Below are positions 1 to 10,012 of a stretch of 64,000 nucleotides of DNA, one piece after another. The stretch spans positions 4,432,001-4,496,000 of the forward strand of contig OX291562.1 in the NCBI GenBank assembly GCA_946406115.1, read 5' to 3'. Both the position numbers and the translations under genes were made by a program. The DNA is from Apoda limacodes. Its lineage: Eukaryota; Arthropoda; Insecta; Lepidoptera; Limacodidae. Within the stretch, counting starts at the first letter, position 1, and each line of letters begins with the position of its first letter. The notes under the pieces were generated by a model, which saw only the letters and a program-made list of their open reading frames with translations, was not told the origin of the DNA and did no database searches.

Positions 1-1029
1 AATTTTCATCGAGACTCTAACTGCATGCAAACATCGAAATATGATATCGAAATAATAACATGTTTTCGAGTAACGCTGCTAAGCCAACGTCACATTGTCC
101 TCGTAACTGATACACATTTAACTCTCTAGCTCAAAAACTACTAATCCGATTTTGATGAAACTTGCACTATTCCCTAAGTAGAACTATACCTAGTACAATT
201 AAAAAAAAATTTGCAATCTGACTTATAGTTTTTTAAATATACGCAGATGAACATACATACATACTTTACTTATGAAATTTGGCACACATGTTTAGAACTT
301 GGTATAGACAAACATATGCAAAAACTGTGTATTTCTGAATAAATTAGGTCAAATTGATAACGTCCTTTTTTGAATTCGATTAAAAAGGAACATATGTTCA
401 AAATTTTATTTCTCAAGCTTTAGCAGTTTTGGCTGGGCATTCATAAATAAGCCAGGCCACGTTCTTTTGTATTTATAGATGTACATTTGTATAATTATTT
501 TGTATGTAGGTTTGTGTGTATGGTTACGTGGTAAAGGACAGCAATTTCAACAAAACCAGCTGTTTTACTGGTATTTATATCTAATGTCTACTCAGAGACT
601 ATTACGTATTAACCCTACTCTAACTCAAGAACAAATGGACTTTAAAAATTAAATAAAAACTACTAACTAATCCCATATAATTTTAATCAATATAAATATT
701 TTTATCCAGAACATCAAATAATAATCAAATCTATATAAAGTAAAATTTATTTTTCTTTTCGGGGAATTGTGAAAGTACCTTATGATATCAAAAATGTTGC
801 TTCATCTGTTTCTTCTTATCTTTCCAATAAAAGATTCGTAAATGTTCACTGGAAAAAGTAACTGAATTGGAAGAACATAAATCTGCTACTTAGCGGTCAT
901 TATTCAACCGGAAAGGTACCGATCACGTCGGTATAATTTAACTTTATTTCTGTTAAAAAAACTGTTTATTTGTAACTCTTATAGCACATATAAAAATTTT
1001 ATATTTACTATTAATATAATATAATTATT
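1..1029. other. AT-rich stretch without recognisable gene
   Basis: No reading frame, repeat unit or RNA gene that I can support. Homopolymer runs and short AT-rich words only. It lies 3' of the minus-strand LINE remnants that follow. Confidence 0.6.
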
Positions 1030-1192
1030 AACCTATGCACTAAGGCGGACCTACCGCATAATGCGATTTCTTCCAGGGATTTTCCGAAAGCTAGTTAATT
1101 CTAAATTTATGTAGACAGAGTTAAAATAAAAAGAAAATAATAATACATAATATTAAGAATAAATTAATTAAATAAACAAACATACGAAATAT

Positions 1193-1242
<50 letters not shown>

Positions 1243-1490
1243 CGATATATAATATCATATACATACAAATATAAGTACAAATTGTTTTTTAGTGTAGACA
1301 AATTGGAGAGTTTTGATCATATAATCAAGTTGGCAATGATTCGAGAAAAAAGGATTTTAGTTTGGCTTTTAAAATGTTGATGGACAACAAACGCATATCT
1401 GATTGTAAATTGCTCCACAGCAAAGCTGCTTTTACAGCAAATGATTTACTATAAAAAATCAGTGGAGTGGGACGGTATAGTTAGTGTTCG
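1030..1490 (-). pseudogene. Jockey-like LINE remnant (LINE-B), C-terminal end and 3' UTR
   Basis: Read on the minus strand, about 1435-1320 translates to a peptide with FAVKAALLWSNLQSDMR followed by LKAKLKSFFLESL. This is the typical C-terminal tail of Jockey/CR1-type reverse transcriptases ('..A..LWN.LP..IR......FK..L'). Nothing of the polymerase core remains. The 3' UTR contains a (TA)n run at about 1198-1241 and, near 1040-1090, a segment similar to the 3' UTR of the next LINE-B copy (compare 1595-1640). It is therefore an older copy of the same family lying next to it. Inactive. Confidence 0.6.
1198..1241. repeat. (TA)n microsatellite
   Basis: About 22 uninterrupted TA dinucleotides inside the 3' UTR of the LINE-B remnant. 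Confidence 0.9.
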
Positions 1491-1504
1491 TTCTACCTTT
1501 CACC

Positions 1505-2995
1505 TTAGTGACATACTATACAATACAATACAATACAATATTCTTTATTGCACAATTTAAAATACACAAAAACAATTACAATAGAGGAAATAGCACAATA
1601 AGGCGGCCTTATCGCTTAAAAGCGATCTCTACCAGGCAACCTTTGGGTAGAGTAATGTTGACAGGAAGAGGTAGGTGATACGTAAAACATCATAAGAAAA
1701 TTATAAGGAAGAATAAAGAATATAACAACACTCATAAATACCTTTGTACTTACTATATAGATAAAATACATATACATACTTAATATAATTACTTAAACAA
1801 ATACATAAAATAAATGGTTATATAATATGAATACATAAACATACATACAATAAATAAAGTAATAAAGATAGATATGTTTGAATAACCAGAGGTTGGTCAA
1901 AATTATAGAAAATTAGGAAGTAGTACGTAAGTAATAAGTTTTTAACGAATTCTTGAAAACAGGCAGCGACTGGATTTGCCTTATATTTATCGGCAGAGAG
2001 TTCCAAAGACTAATGGTTTTTACAGTAAAAGAATGATTGTAAAAATTAGTACTGTGTCCAGGTGTTTTAAGAAGAAGACTAGTAGACGAGCGAAGAGTTA
2101 GACAAGGCGATCTGATAAAATTAAACCGCTCTTTTAGATAACATGGTGTAGATGGATTGAATAGCACGTTATAGAGGAGTGAAAGAATATGTACATTCCG
2201 GCGAAGTCGGATTGGAAGCCAATTGAGTTGTGAACGAAATTCTGAGACATGGTCATATTTTCGAAGTCCAAAAATGAAGCGAATGCAAAGATTGCAAAGA
2301 CTATGTGACGAATTATATAAAAATTAAAGAGTGTTTTTAAATAATGGGATGCAGAGGTATTGTTAAGGTCGTATACAAAAGGGTGAGAATGTGAGTATTC
2401 CTACGAAGTCGAATTGGGAGCCACTTAAGTTGAGCACGAAACTCGGAAATATGATCATTTTTTCTTAATCCGAAAATAAATCGTATACATAGATTTTGGA
2501 AACGATCAAGTTTGTCGAGTAGCTCAGCATAACTTTAGTTTGGAATGGTATAACTTTTGCAGACATTTAAGTGAATGTAATGAAGCAATAATTTTTTTTT
2601 TCAAAGTGCAGTTGCCTGTGGGTGCCACGATAGCGTGCTGTCTATTAGTATTTCGATGTTCTTCACCTTTTCAACAAAAGGAGTTGGTACACTTAGTATA
2701 CAATCTTTGCTATTTTATCTATGTCCAGGTTGGCCATCTGACGTTTGTTGCCTTTTATTATAGCCTGGGATTTTCTGGGGCTAAAAATCAGTCCAATGGA
2801 CTTTGCCCAATATGATATAATTTCCAGGTAATAATTAATGATGTTGATAGCATTGTCAATTTGGTCTCATGTTGAACCTGCATATAATTGAGAATCATCA
2901 GCGAAGTAAAATTGTGTAGTTAATCGAATCGTCAATAAATTTATAAAAAGAGAGAACACAAGCATGCACAAACACCAATCTGAGGAGAATGTCAG
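1505..2995 (-). pseudogene. Jockey-like LINE (LINE-B), 5'-truncated, with duplicated C-terminal segment
   Basis: Non-LTR retrotransposon piece on the minus strand. It ends on the left in an ATACA-type short repeat (1505-1541) next to an AATAAAGAATATT-like tail. Near 2910-2890 the minus strand encodes FADDSQLYAG, the catalytic box of the reverse transcriptase palm. Near 2810-2770 it encodes AKSIGLIFSPRKSQAI. At 2167-1913 an open frame gives the C-terminal tail (SFTVKTISLWNSLPINIR, then LPVFKNSLKTYYL). The segment encoding FIFGLRK.DH.SEFR.QL.WLPIRLRR.....HIL.LLY occurs twice, near 2485-2360 and again near 2290-2170. Either two truncated copies are joined or there was an internal duplication. 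Stops and frameshifts throughout; inactive. Confidence 0.65.
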
Positions 2996-3090
2996 TGCGT
3001 ATGCATTGTTAGTGATCTTATAAATAAGATTTCAAAAATATAGTTACTGCTGGAGATATGTTAAGGAAACCGGAAAATTAATAAAGAATC

Positions 3091-3185
3091 GGTTCTCAAG
3101 TGCGAGAATGAATTCCCTGCCGATGGCGAGCGGTGCTATAGAAACTAGACGTGGGCATCATTTCGAACAATTCCTCAGAACACAT
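3091..3185 (-). mobile_element. LINE-A fragment (C-terminal coding part)
   Basis: Reverse complement of the LINE-A segment that reads from 'ATTTCGAACAATTCCTCAG' in reverse through 'CGCTCGCCATCGGCAGGGAA'. Compare 31750-31840 in the large copy. Internal fragment only, with neither end of the element. Confidence 0.7.
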
Positions 3186-3204
3186 CACATCACATTATAT
3201 TATA

Positions 3205-3412
3205 TGTTGTTCTGAAGAGCGGGTGTTCAAGCCCTGCGTATACCAATGAGTACTTTTTTCTAAAATTCTCAAGTAAATTGTTCGTTCACACCACTGACAT
3301 TAAGGGTAGTGCTTTGAACTCAGACCCAAATTAGCCTTGCCCAAGGTGAGGGTAGGCCGTGCCCTTAACGTTACCCTAATGGGACGTATGAGGCTGGAAA
3401 GTATGATATTAC
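3205..3412 (+). mobile_element. tRNA-derived SINE, degraded
   Basis: A box-B-like GTGTTCAAGCCCTGC near 3229 is followed by a short body. The tail 'GTAGGCCGTGCCC...AATGGGACGTATGAGGCTGG' (in part) matches the tail of the SINE at 21.5-22.0 kb. No intact A box is visible. Not a tRNA gene. Confidence 0.5.
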
Positions 3413-3884
3413 TTCTAGAGAATTTAGCCAGTGCACACAAAGTAATATGAATTAAAAATAAATGAAGTTTCATTCAGCGTTTTAAATTAAGCATTTGGTT
3501 TTTAGGTTTAGTTTTATAATAATTGAAAGACCAACCTTTTTCCTGTGTTAATCCGAGCAACGTTTGTATATACAACATTGACAGCACACCTTCGCTGTCA
3601 GCACGTGACTTCCATTGTAGTGCTTTCACTTAGTGGGCACACACAGTTAATGTTATGAGTTTGTAAGAATTTAGCACAGGTTTAAATTTCACACTTTGAA
3701 AGTTCAAAAAGTTATTTTATAGTGACAACCTTACACTGAGCTGTATAAAGCGTTTCTGCTAAAAGTGGCAATGTTTTTAAGAAGACACGCTATCTTCAAC
3801 TCTCAACTATTTTCTAAAAACCTACAACACACAACGTTTTGACGTCTTCTGACAGACAATGAAAACATACTTTTGTTTTTATAA
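3413..3884. other. Non-coding AT-rich stretch
   Basis: No supported gene or repeat. Contains short AT-rich runs between the SINE and the LINE-A 3' end. Confidence 0.5.
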
Positions 3885-4135
3885 CACTAAGGTGGCAAAC
3901 AAGCTTACGATCCACCTGATGGTAAGAGGTTACCGTAGCCTATGGACGCTTGTAGCACCAGGGGTATCACTCGCGCGTTGCCGACTCTTCAAAAATCCAA
4001 TAACTTCTTCCTTGAAGAACCCCATACTGTAGTCCTTAAATAAAACATTAGCTGGACCTCGGTTCTTAAGTGTGAGAATAAATTCCTTGCCGATGGCGAG
4101 CGGTGTGATGGTAGAAAGTAGCCGTTGCATAAAAA
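3885..4135 (-). mobile_element. LINE-A 3' end (minus)
   Basis: On the minus strand this holds the last codons and the 3' UTR of LINE-A. The A-rich terminus is on the left at about 3878-3888 (plus strand 'TTTTTATAACACTAAGGTGG'). The 3' UTR includes the 'CATCAGGTGGATCGTAAGC' type motif. It faces the plus-strand copy at 4405-4703, so the two 3' ends point outward and the pair forms an inverted repeat of about 250-300 bp arms. Confidence 0.8.
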
Positions 4136-4404
4136 TTGTTAATTGTTAATGTTGTTGTACCATATTATTTTTGACAACTAGTATAATGACGCACTTGGTA
4201 TAATTTGTTAGATTGTGTGTATAATATATCTTAAAGTAAAAAAAGTCATACGTTTTTTATAGGCACAAGTATGATCTACATTCAAATTTAAACAATATGA
4301 TATCAACTATCAAAGGGATATAATTTTCCTAAGCTAAGGTTAAACGATGCCGCCACGTTTCAGAAGCAGAATTTTATTACGAAATCAAAGTTTACTACGT
4401 TTTT

Positions 4405-4703
4405 CGCAGGAAATTCATTCTCACACTTTAGAACCTACGTCGCGACAGTGCGGTTTCAGAGAAACTTCCTTCCGCGAACGCTAAGTAAGTAAGAACGGTA
4501 AGTTGTGGAATGAGCTCCCTGCCAAGATTTTCTGCAAGGACTACAGTATGGAGTTCTTCAAGAAAGAAGTTATTAGATTTCTGAAGGGTCAGCAACGCGC
4601 AAGTGATACCCCTGGTGTTGCAAGCGTCTATAGGCTACGGTGACCGCTTACCATCAGGCGGATCGTAAGCTAGTTTGCCACCTTAGTGGTATAAAAAAAA
4701 ATA
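4405..4703 (+). mobile_element. LINE-A 3' end (plus)
   Basis: Starts within the C-terminal coding part ('AATTCATTCTCACACTTTAG'), continues through a WNELPAK-type stretch and the 3' UTR ('CTTACCATCAGGCGGATCG', 'GCCACCTTAGTGGTATAA') and ends in an A run at 4694-4703. It is 5'-truncated, and about 18 extra bases interrupt the frame near 4480-4500. Inverted partner of 3885-4135. Confidence 0.85.
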
Positions 4704-4905
4704 CGTTTTCTCTTGAAGACAAATCCTATATGATAGTGAGAATTTACATATCAAAATAATGCCATCTAAAAGGCGACTTTTGAGGGCTTTTTGGGTCATT
4801 AAGTCTTAAAACGTTATTACTGAAAAATGATCGTAGGCATTAGACATATTAAGTAAATATCTAAACATTAGTTTGTTAAAACTTTCAAACTCGCCTTTTT
4901 AATTA

Positions 4906-5312
4906 AAAATCGAACAAGTGCGTGTCGGACTCGCGCAGGAAGGGTTCCGTACCATTATCTATAAAAACGGCAAAATAATCACGTTTGTTGTATGGGAGCC
5001 CTCCCCCTGAAGTATTTGTTTTATTTTAATTTAATTATTTATTGACTACATTAATAAATTTTCTGTGAATATTTTAAGCGTCTACCTGTTACTGTTATCA
5101 ATATCGAGCAAAAAAATCACGTTTGTTGTATGGGAGCCCTCTTAAATATTTATTTTATTCCGTTTTTACTATTTTTTGTTATAGCGGCAACAGAAATACA
5201 TCTTCTGTGAAAATTTTAATTGTCTAACTATCTCGGTTCATGAGATACAGCCTGGTGACAGACGGACGGACGGACGGACGAACGGACAGCGAAGTCGTAG
5301 TAATAGGAAAAA
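4906..5312 (+). repeat. GGTTCCGTA dispersed repeat
   Basis: Head 'CAAGTGCGTGTCGGACTCGC' with GGGTTCCGTACC, a body containing 'TTTGTTGTATGGGAGCCC' twice, and a (GGAC)n run at 5262-5290. The usual tail GGTACGGAACCC is missing here. I recognise this family as common in Lepidoptera. No coding capacity. Confidence 0.8.
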
Positions 5313-6899
5313 AAAGGAATAAAAACGAAAAGTAAAATTTGTGCAATATCATATTAAATTATAGGTATCTATGCATAAAAGCCAAAATATCAACAAACTT
5401 CAATGTCAGTAAACTTGTCCTTGGAGGTTTATAAATTTTACCAAAAGTTAATATTACCTGTGTTGATTTCTAAGTGAGATTTCTAATTTTTTATCTTCAC
5501 TTGAAGTTATTATAATAAGTCCGAAAATCGCAATAGCTAAATTTGCTTAAGATTTTGGGACGAGGGATTGTGTGTGTGTGTGTGTGTGTGTATGTAGGTT
5601 TAGCTTTTTTTTCTCTTCGATACCTCAAGAACCAATGAACCAATTTGTCTCGTGACCATATCAATCGATACGCCACGTCACGACTTAGGTCTAAAAGGAG
5701 GTTGAGCAAAATCGGTCCTGCGGTTTATTTTCTAACGCTATAAACTTTTTTTTAAAGACGCAAAAAAATATTTTGAACAGAAGTTGCTCATGCGGTACTT
5801 ACTACAGAACTTATTTTTTGGTAAAATGATGTTATTAAACTATATATATTATTGTATAAAATTTCTTCTCTATTTGTAAAAAAGTAACCAGTAGGTAGAT
5901 AAACAGGGCGATCTCAAAGTGGGCGAAATGACAACCTCTTCTTACCAACCACTTAAGTCCTGTGTACCTAGATGTTGGCCATCCTTGCGCTTCTGTTCGC
6001 CCCTTTAATAGCACCTGACGATCTACTAAATGTTAGTCAAGATGAGACAAAGGGTTAAGTCATTTAGGGTTTTTTTGTATTTTTTGGTTATTTTTACTAA
6101 AAACTGCTAAATTTAGTGTTGACAAAATAGCATCTGAAATCTGACCCTTAAGGCTAAGCGCCGACAATTTTTAATATTATGAAACCAGAACCTGGGGGTC
6201 CCATATTGTTTTTTAACGTAAAAAGTTAAAATTTAAATAATAAGTAAACTTCACAGATTATGGCAAAGTTAAGTTTGTATAAAAAAAAATACTGCGTTTA
6301 TCTTTAACACAATAAAATATAAACTGGAAATTTTGAAGATTCAATATGCAACTTCATATTAAATTCTGTCAACTTTCACACAACAATCGAATTCTATAAA
6401 CTCGTATTTCTTGACAGAATTTTACACAATAAATAAAAATAAAGTTTAGCGACCTAAGGTCATCTACCTAAGATATTCAATAGTCTATCCGAAAATATAA
6501 CTAATAAATATTAAAAAAAAATAACATATTAAGTAAGTTTATACAAAAACTATTGTGTAGAAAGCTTAGAGCGGACCTATAGGATATAATTGTTGATAGT
6601 TATATGCAGATATATATTAGAGTAACATAGTTTAAGCATCTATTTATTTGTTTATTGGATCATCTCTGTACTTAATAACTTATATATAATCACCTAGCGA
6701 ACTCTCGCTGGCACAAAAACCTCTATGGTGTCAGTAAGTGGTTTACTTATAAACTTAGTTCTTTTTGTAAATATGGATCAATATTAAAAAAATTATTATC
6801 CAACAATGGTTAGATGCTATGTGTTTATTACATATCCGAAAATAAAATTTGTAACTAAGTGATACATATATGACATGTTTTAATTTAAATGTTCTGGCT
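5313..6899. other. Featureless AT-rich stretch with one (TG)n run
   Basis: No gene seen. A TG microsatellite lies at about 5570-5593. Otherwise there are AT-rich words only. A short open frame near 5497-5709 on the minus strand merely reads through this microsatellite. Confidence 0.6.
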
Positions 6900-6901
6900 T
6901 A

Positions 6902-7279
6902 AGAGGATACTTCGCGACGCCTTGCAGCGGGCTTCATACAAACGAATTTCTCACTTATTTTTGACACTTGCTCATTGAACACTACGAAATTTTGAAGACA
7001 TGTTCTAGTAATAAATATCTAGGTCTGCAGTGCGCCAGTTTTCTATCAAATTTTATAGTTCAAAAGTTATACAGGATTCTAGTTTTTCACACAAATGGTT
7101 TTAAAAAGATTTTAAGTTAAAAGAGCGTTTTACAAAAATTTGGAAAAACCACAGACCTAGGTATTCGGCTTGGGATTATGACTAAGAAATTTTACAGTGA
7201 TTAATCAGTAAATGTCAAAAACAAATAAGAAATTCATTTGTATAAAGCCCGCTGCGAGGCGTCGCGAAGTGTATCCTCT
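6902..7279. mobile_element. Fold-back MITE with long inverted repeats, TA-flanked
   Basis: The left end begins AGAGGATACTTCGCGACGCC and the right end is its inverse, GGCGTCGCGAAGTGTATCCT followed by CT. The strong inverted repeat is about 66 bp per arm (6902-6967 and about 7213-7279; one 2-bp indel and a few substitutions). A weaker match continues inward through 'CCTAGGTCTG'-type words near 7018 and 7158, so most of the element can fold on itself. TA flanks both ends (6900-6901 and 7280-7281), as expected for Tc1/mariner-mobilised MITEs. No coding sequence. Degraded relatives lie at 29425-29491 and 41998-42070. Confidence 0.85.
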
Positions 7280-7281
7280 TA

Positions 7282-8597
7282 TGTAAGTAACAGATTAAAT
7301 AGTTGACGTTAAGTTGGTCACTTCATATGGTGCTTAACTTATAGGCTAAGCGGTGGCGGGCACAAAAAAGGCTGACAATTACTGAAAGGAAAAGGATTTT
7401 TAAAAAAGCTGGGGATCATCATAATAAAGAAAATCCTTGATAGAGTGAACTAAATAGAACCTGAAATAAACTGTGGAATTTAAACTTTCTTTTTATTTTT
7501 GGCTCACAAACGTAGGATATAATGGGGTTGGCAATTTTTGAAATTTGGCATTTTGGGCAATTCCTAACTCAAAAACTAAATTTCGTAAAATTTAAAAAAA
7601 AACTTTGTGATGTGCAAAGAAGCCCGTTCATATGAAACCCACTTGTCATGGCAATCGTACTTTTAGATTAAATTTGACCCCTTATTCGACTACGGTTCAG
7701 ATTGAGCAACCGTGGTTTTTTTCACTATCGCGAGGAACTCTAGCTTTCCTAAAAAATTTCATCCTTTCAGAGAATGTCAACCTTTTTTGCGGCTGCCGCT
7801 TCAACCTTATCATTTTTACGAAATGGAAATTGGAAACTCTACCGGTCGTTCTTTTGTTATGTATAAGCCTACATTTTCTGCCATTTATTAAAAAAGATTT
7901 TAGGAATTATTTCCATGTTTTAAGTTTATACCATACTAAGATAATATGTTCTAAGCCAGACCATTTACGTTTAATGCTCTAATGCTTAGAGTACATTTAT
8001 TAAGACGTAGAAAACGATCGGTCGATGATGAACTAAATAAAACAAAAACTATAAAAAAATAAAAACTTTGCGTTTTAACTGTAGCAATATTTCTATACAC
8101 AAAGCTTTTTATTCTTTCCTTTTCGGGTTGCGTATGCAAGTGGGAGAAAAAAATGCCTTGTATTTTCATCTTGTCCGTATGCCTTATGCGCTTCATACCA
8201 TACATAGAATTCGTGAATATTTTTTTCTTGAGAGGCTTTAGAAATACATTAAAAGTTACTATATTCGAAATAATACAATAATTTCGAAATAGAAACCGTC
8301 CGCAGAAAGTACATCTTTTATGATTAAAAAGCATTCAGCTTTTTCATTTCGGCCAAAAGACTTGCATCCAAAACATGAATAAATTATTATTTGTCACGTC
8401 GTTCTATGACAAATTGTACAACACTAAACAATAAAACCTTTATAGTAAATTCCCTACGGTACACGAAGGAAGTTCTTTGTCTTGAGTTGAAAAAGTTTAT
8501 ATTTTTAAATACTCAATAACTTTACACTTAACCATATCTTGATAAGAAGAGTAATGAACTTACACTTTATACTTCACCCTGGTATACGGTAGAAGCC
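7282..8597. other. AT-rich stretch with two unassigned open frames
   Basis: Open frames of 116 codons (7632-7982, plus) and 127 codons (7951-8334, minus) are present. Neither has a recognisable motif, splice context or codon bias distinct from the surroundings, and they overlap at their ends. I regard both as chance frames. Nothing else is seen. Confidence 0.5.
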
Positions 8598-8803
8598 CAT
8601 GTCACTTGGGTTCTATATTATTAAATTACTAAAAAACCGGTGTCACGTGGGTGCTAAATTGTTAAACGACTATAAAAAGGTGTCGCTTGGGTGCTATAAT
8701 ATTAAATGACTGTGAAATCAGTTTCACTTACGTCTTGTATCTTAAAATAAGTATAAATCAGGTGTCACTTAGGTACTTAGTATATTGTTAAATTATGAAA
8801 TAT
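8598..8803 (+). repeat. Degenerate ~41-bp tandem repeat, 5 units
   Basis: Five successive diverged units beginning near 8598, 8639, 8679, 8720 and 8760. Each contains a variant of GTGTCACTTGGGTGCT followed by an AT-rich part with TATTAAA. Period is about 41 bp. No known function. Confidence 0.75.
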
Positions 8804-9469
8804 TTCTTCATGAAATTAATGACAAAGATGAACTCTTAACTTCAAACAGGACATACTGTCCGCAAAGGACGACGGAACGGACGGAATCAAACTAAGACGG
8901 AATTAAAGAATAAAACGTTACAAAACAATTGATTTAAACCAGCGGCAATTGCACAGATTAGATCGAGAGAAACAATTTTTAATTTATGGTTAATTTTTTC
9001 ACTAAAAGGTAAATTAATACTCAACAACTTTCTATCACACTATTTCCTTTTGCATATATTTTTTTCTATGCTAAAATACGATTGTTGCATTTTTTAACAA
9101 AGCAGCCTAAGTCGTAAAGGAATACTGCCTAGTGGTGTTACCTGCGGACAAATTATTTATTACCGTGGATAAATTTAAGCAAAAAAAAAGTATCCTTTAA
9201 ATCCTTTCAGCTATTCCTATGGCAAAAAACAAATCAATTTGACACTTTAACGACGAGATAAAATTAAAAAGAAGCAATCACATATTTGCTTTCAATAATA
9301 ATTAAGAATAATTAATTACCTTTTTACTCAGATGAAGAAGAAAACCTTTATCACAGATTACATGGTATCAATATTATTAAACACCGTCATATTTATATAT
9401 TTACTTGGGTTTATTACAAACCACAACGCACTTTTTGAACTATTTTATATCAGTGCCATCAATATAAAT
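8804..9469. other. AT-rich stretch, nothing recognised
   Basis: No gene, RNA or clear repeat found. A short GGAC-rich patch near 8868-8885 may be a relic of the GGTTCCGTA family. Confidence 0.5.
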
Positions 9470-9560
9470 AAAGGTTTTCATAGCAAAAATACAGTCAAAG
9501 ATTAACCTGGAGCCAGGACTTGAATCTGTATCAATAAGATACAATTATGGCTGGTCAAAT
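9470..9560 (-). mobile_element. tRNA-like SINE fragment
   Basis: On the minus strand it reads GATTCAAGTCCTGGCT (box B-like) followed by 'AATCTTTGACTGTAT'. This matches the body of the longer SINE copy at 9855-10012. Diverged. Confidence 0.45.
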
Positions 9561-9571
9561 TCCCAAACGAA

Positions 9572-9781
9572 AAAAAATTAGTGTCGGACAACCGTCCGGA
9601 ATCGTGACAACTTGTGCCTTTCACTTTTTATGTCTGTCTCTCTCGCTCTTAGGCGGGCTAACCATGCCGCGTGCCTCTCACTCGCTCTCATTGTGAGCGC
9701 ATAACGTGAGCGGAGCGTAACGCAGTTTCTTGAAGTGTCACCCGGCAAACCAATTTATAAGACGTTGTCACGTCAAAAAAA
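9572..9781 (+). mobile_element. MITE-2 (about 210 bp)
   Basis: Non-autonomous element with an inner inverted repeat, ATCGTGACAAC near the left and GTTGTCACGTC at the right end. The body contains a (TC)n-like stretch and 'GAGCGCATAACGTGAGCGG'. It is almost identical to 41528-41737 (one substitution seen over about 200 bp plus an A-run difference) and matches 34011-34169 in reverse. No coding sequence. Confidence 0.8.
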
Positions 9782-9854
9782 ATATTTCTCTGTATGCATG
9801 CATATTTATCACGTTTTTTTAAATTCTTGAAGATTTGTGTCTTTTTTAAATAAA

Positions 9855-10012
9855 TGTACTAGGACTTCATAAGTCCCTTGTAGGTGTGTATTTAGTATCG
9901 CAATGATACAGCCAAAAGATTTGTCAGCCAGGAGTCGAACCTGCAACCTTTACATTACGTTTATAAGTTTTCTGCCAATTGAGCTTTCGAGGTACAATTC
10001 GGGCTGGAGAAA
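9855..10012 (-). mobile_element. tRNA-derived SINE
   Basis: The minus strand shows an A box (AAGCTCAATTGGCAGA) and a B box (GGTTCGACTCC), with spacing typical of RNA polymerase III promoters. Then come CTGACAAATCTTTTGGCTG and a tail with the palindrome GGACTTATGAAGTCC. The acceptor stem does not pair, so this is a SINE and not a tRNA gene. Tail pieces of the same family recur near 10058-10110 and 32858-32890. Confidence 0.6.

Noticed and set aside
7632..8334. Open frames of 116 and 127 codons on opposite strands
   Set aside because: They overlap at their ends, show no motif, no splice or start context, and AT-rich composition like the surroundings.
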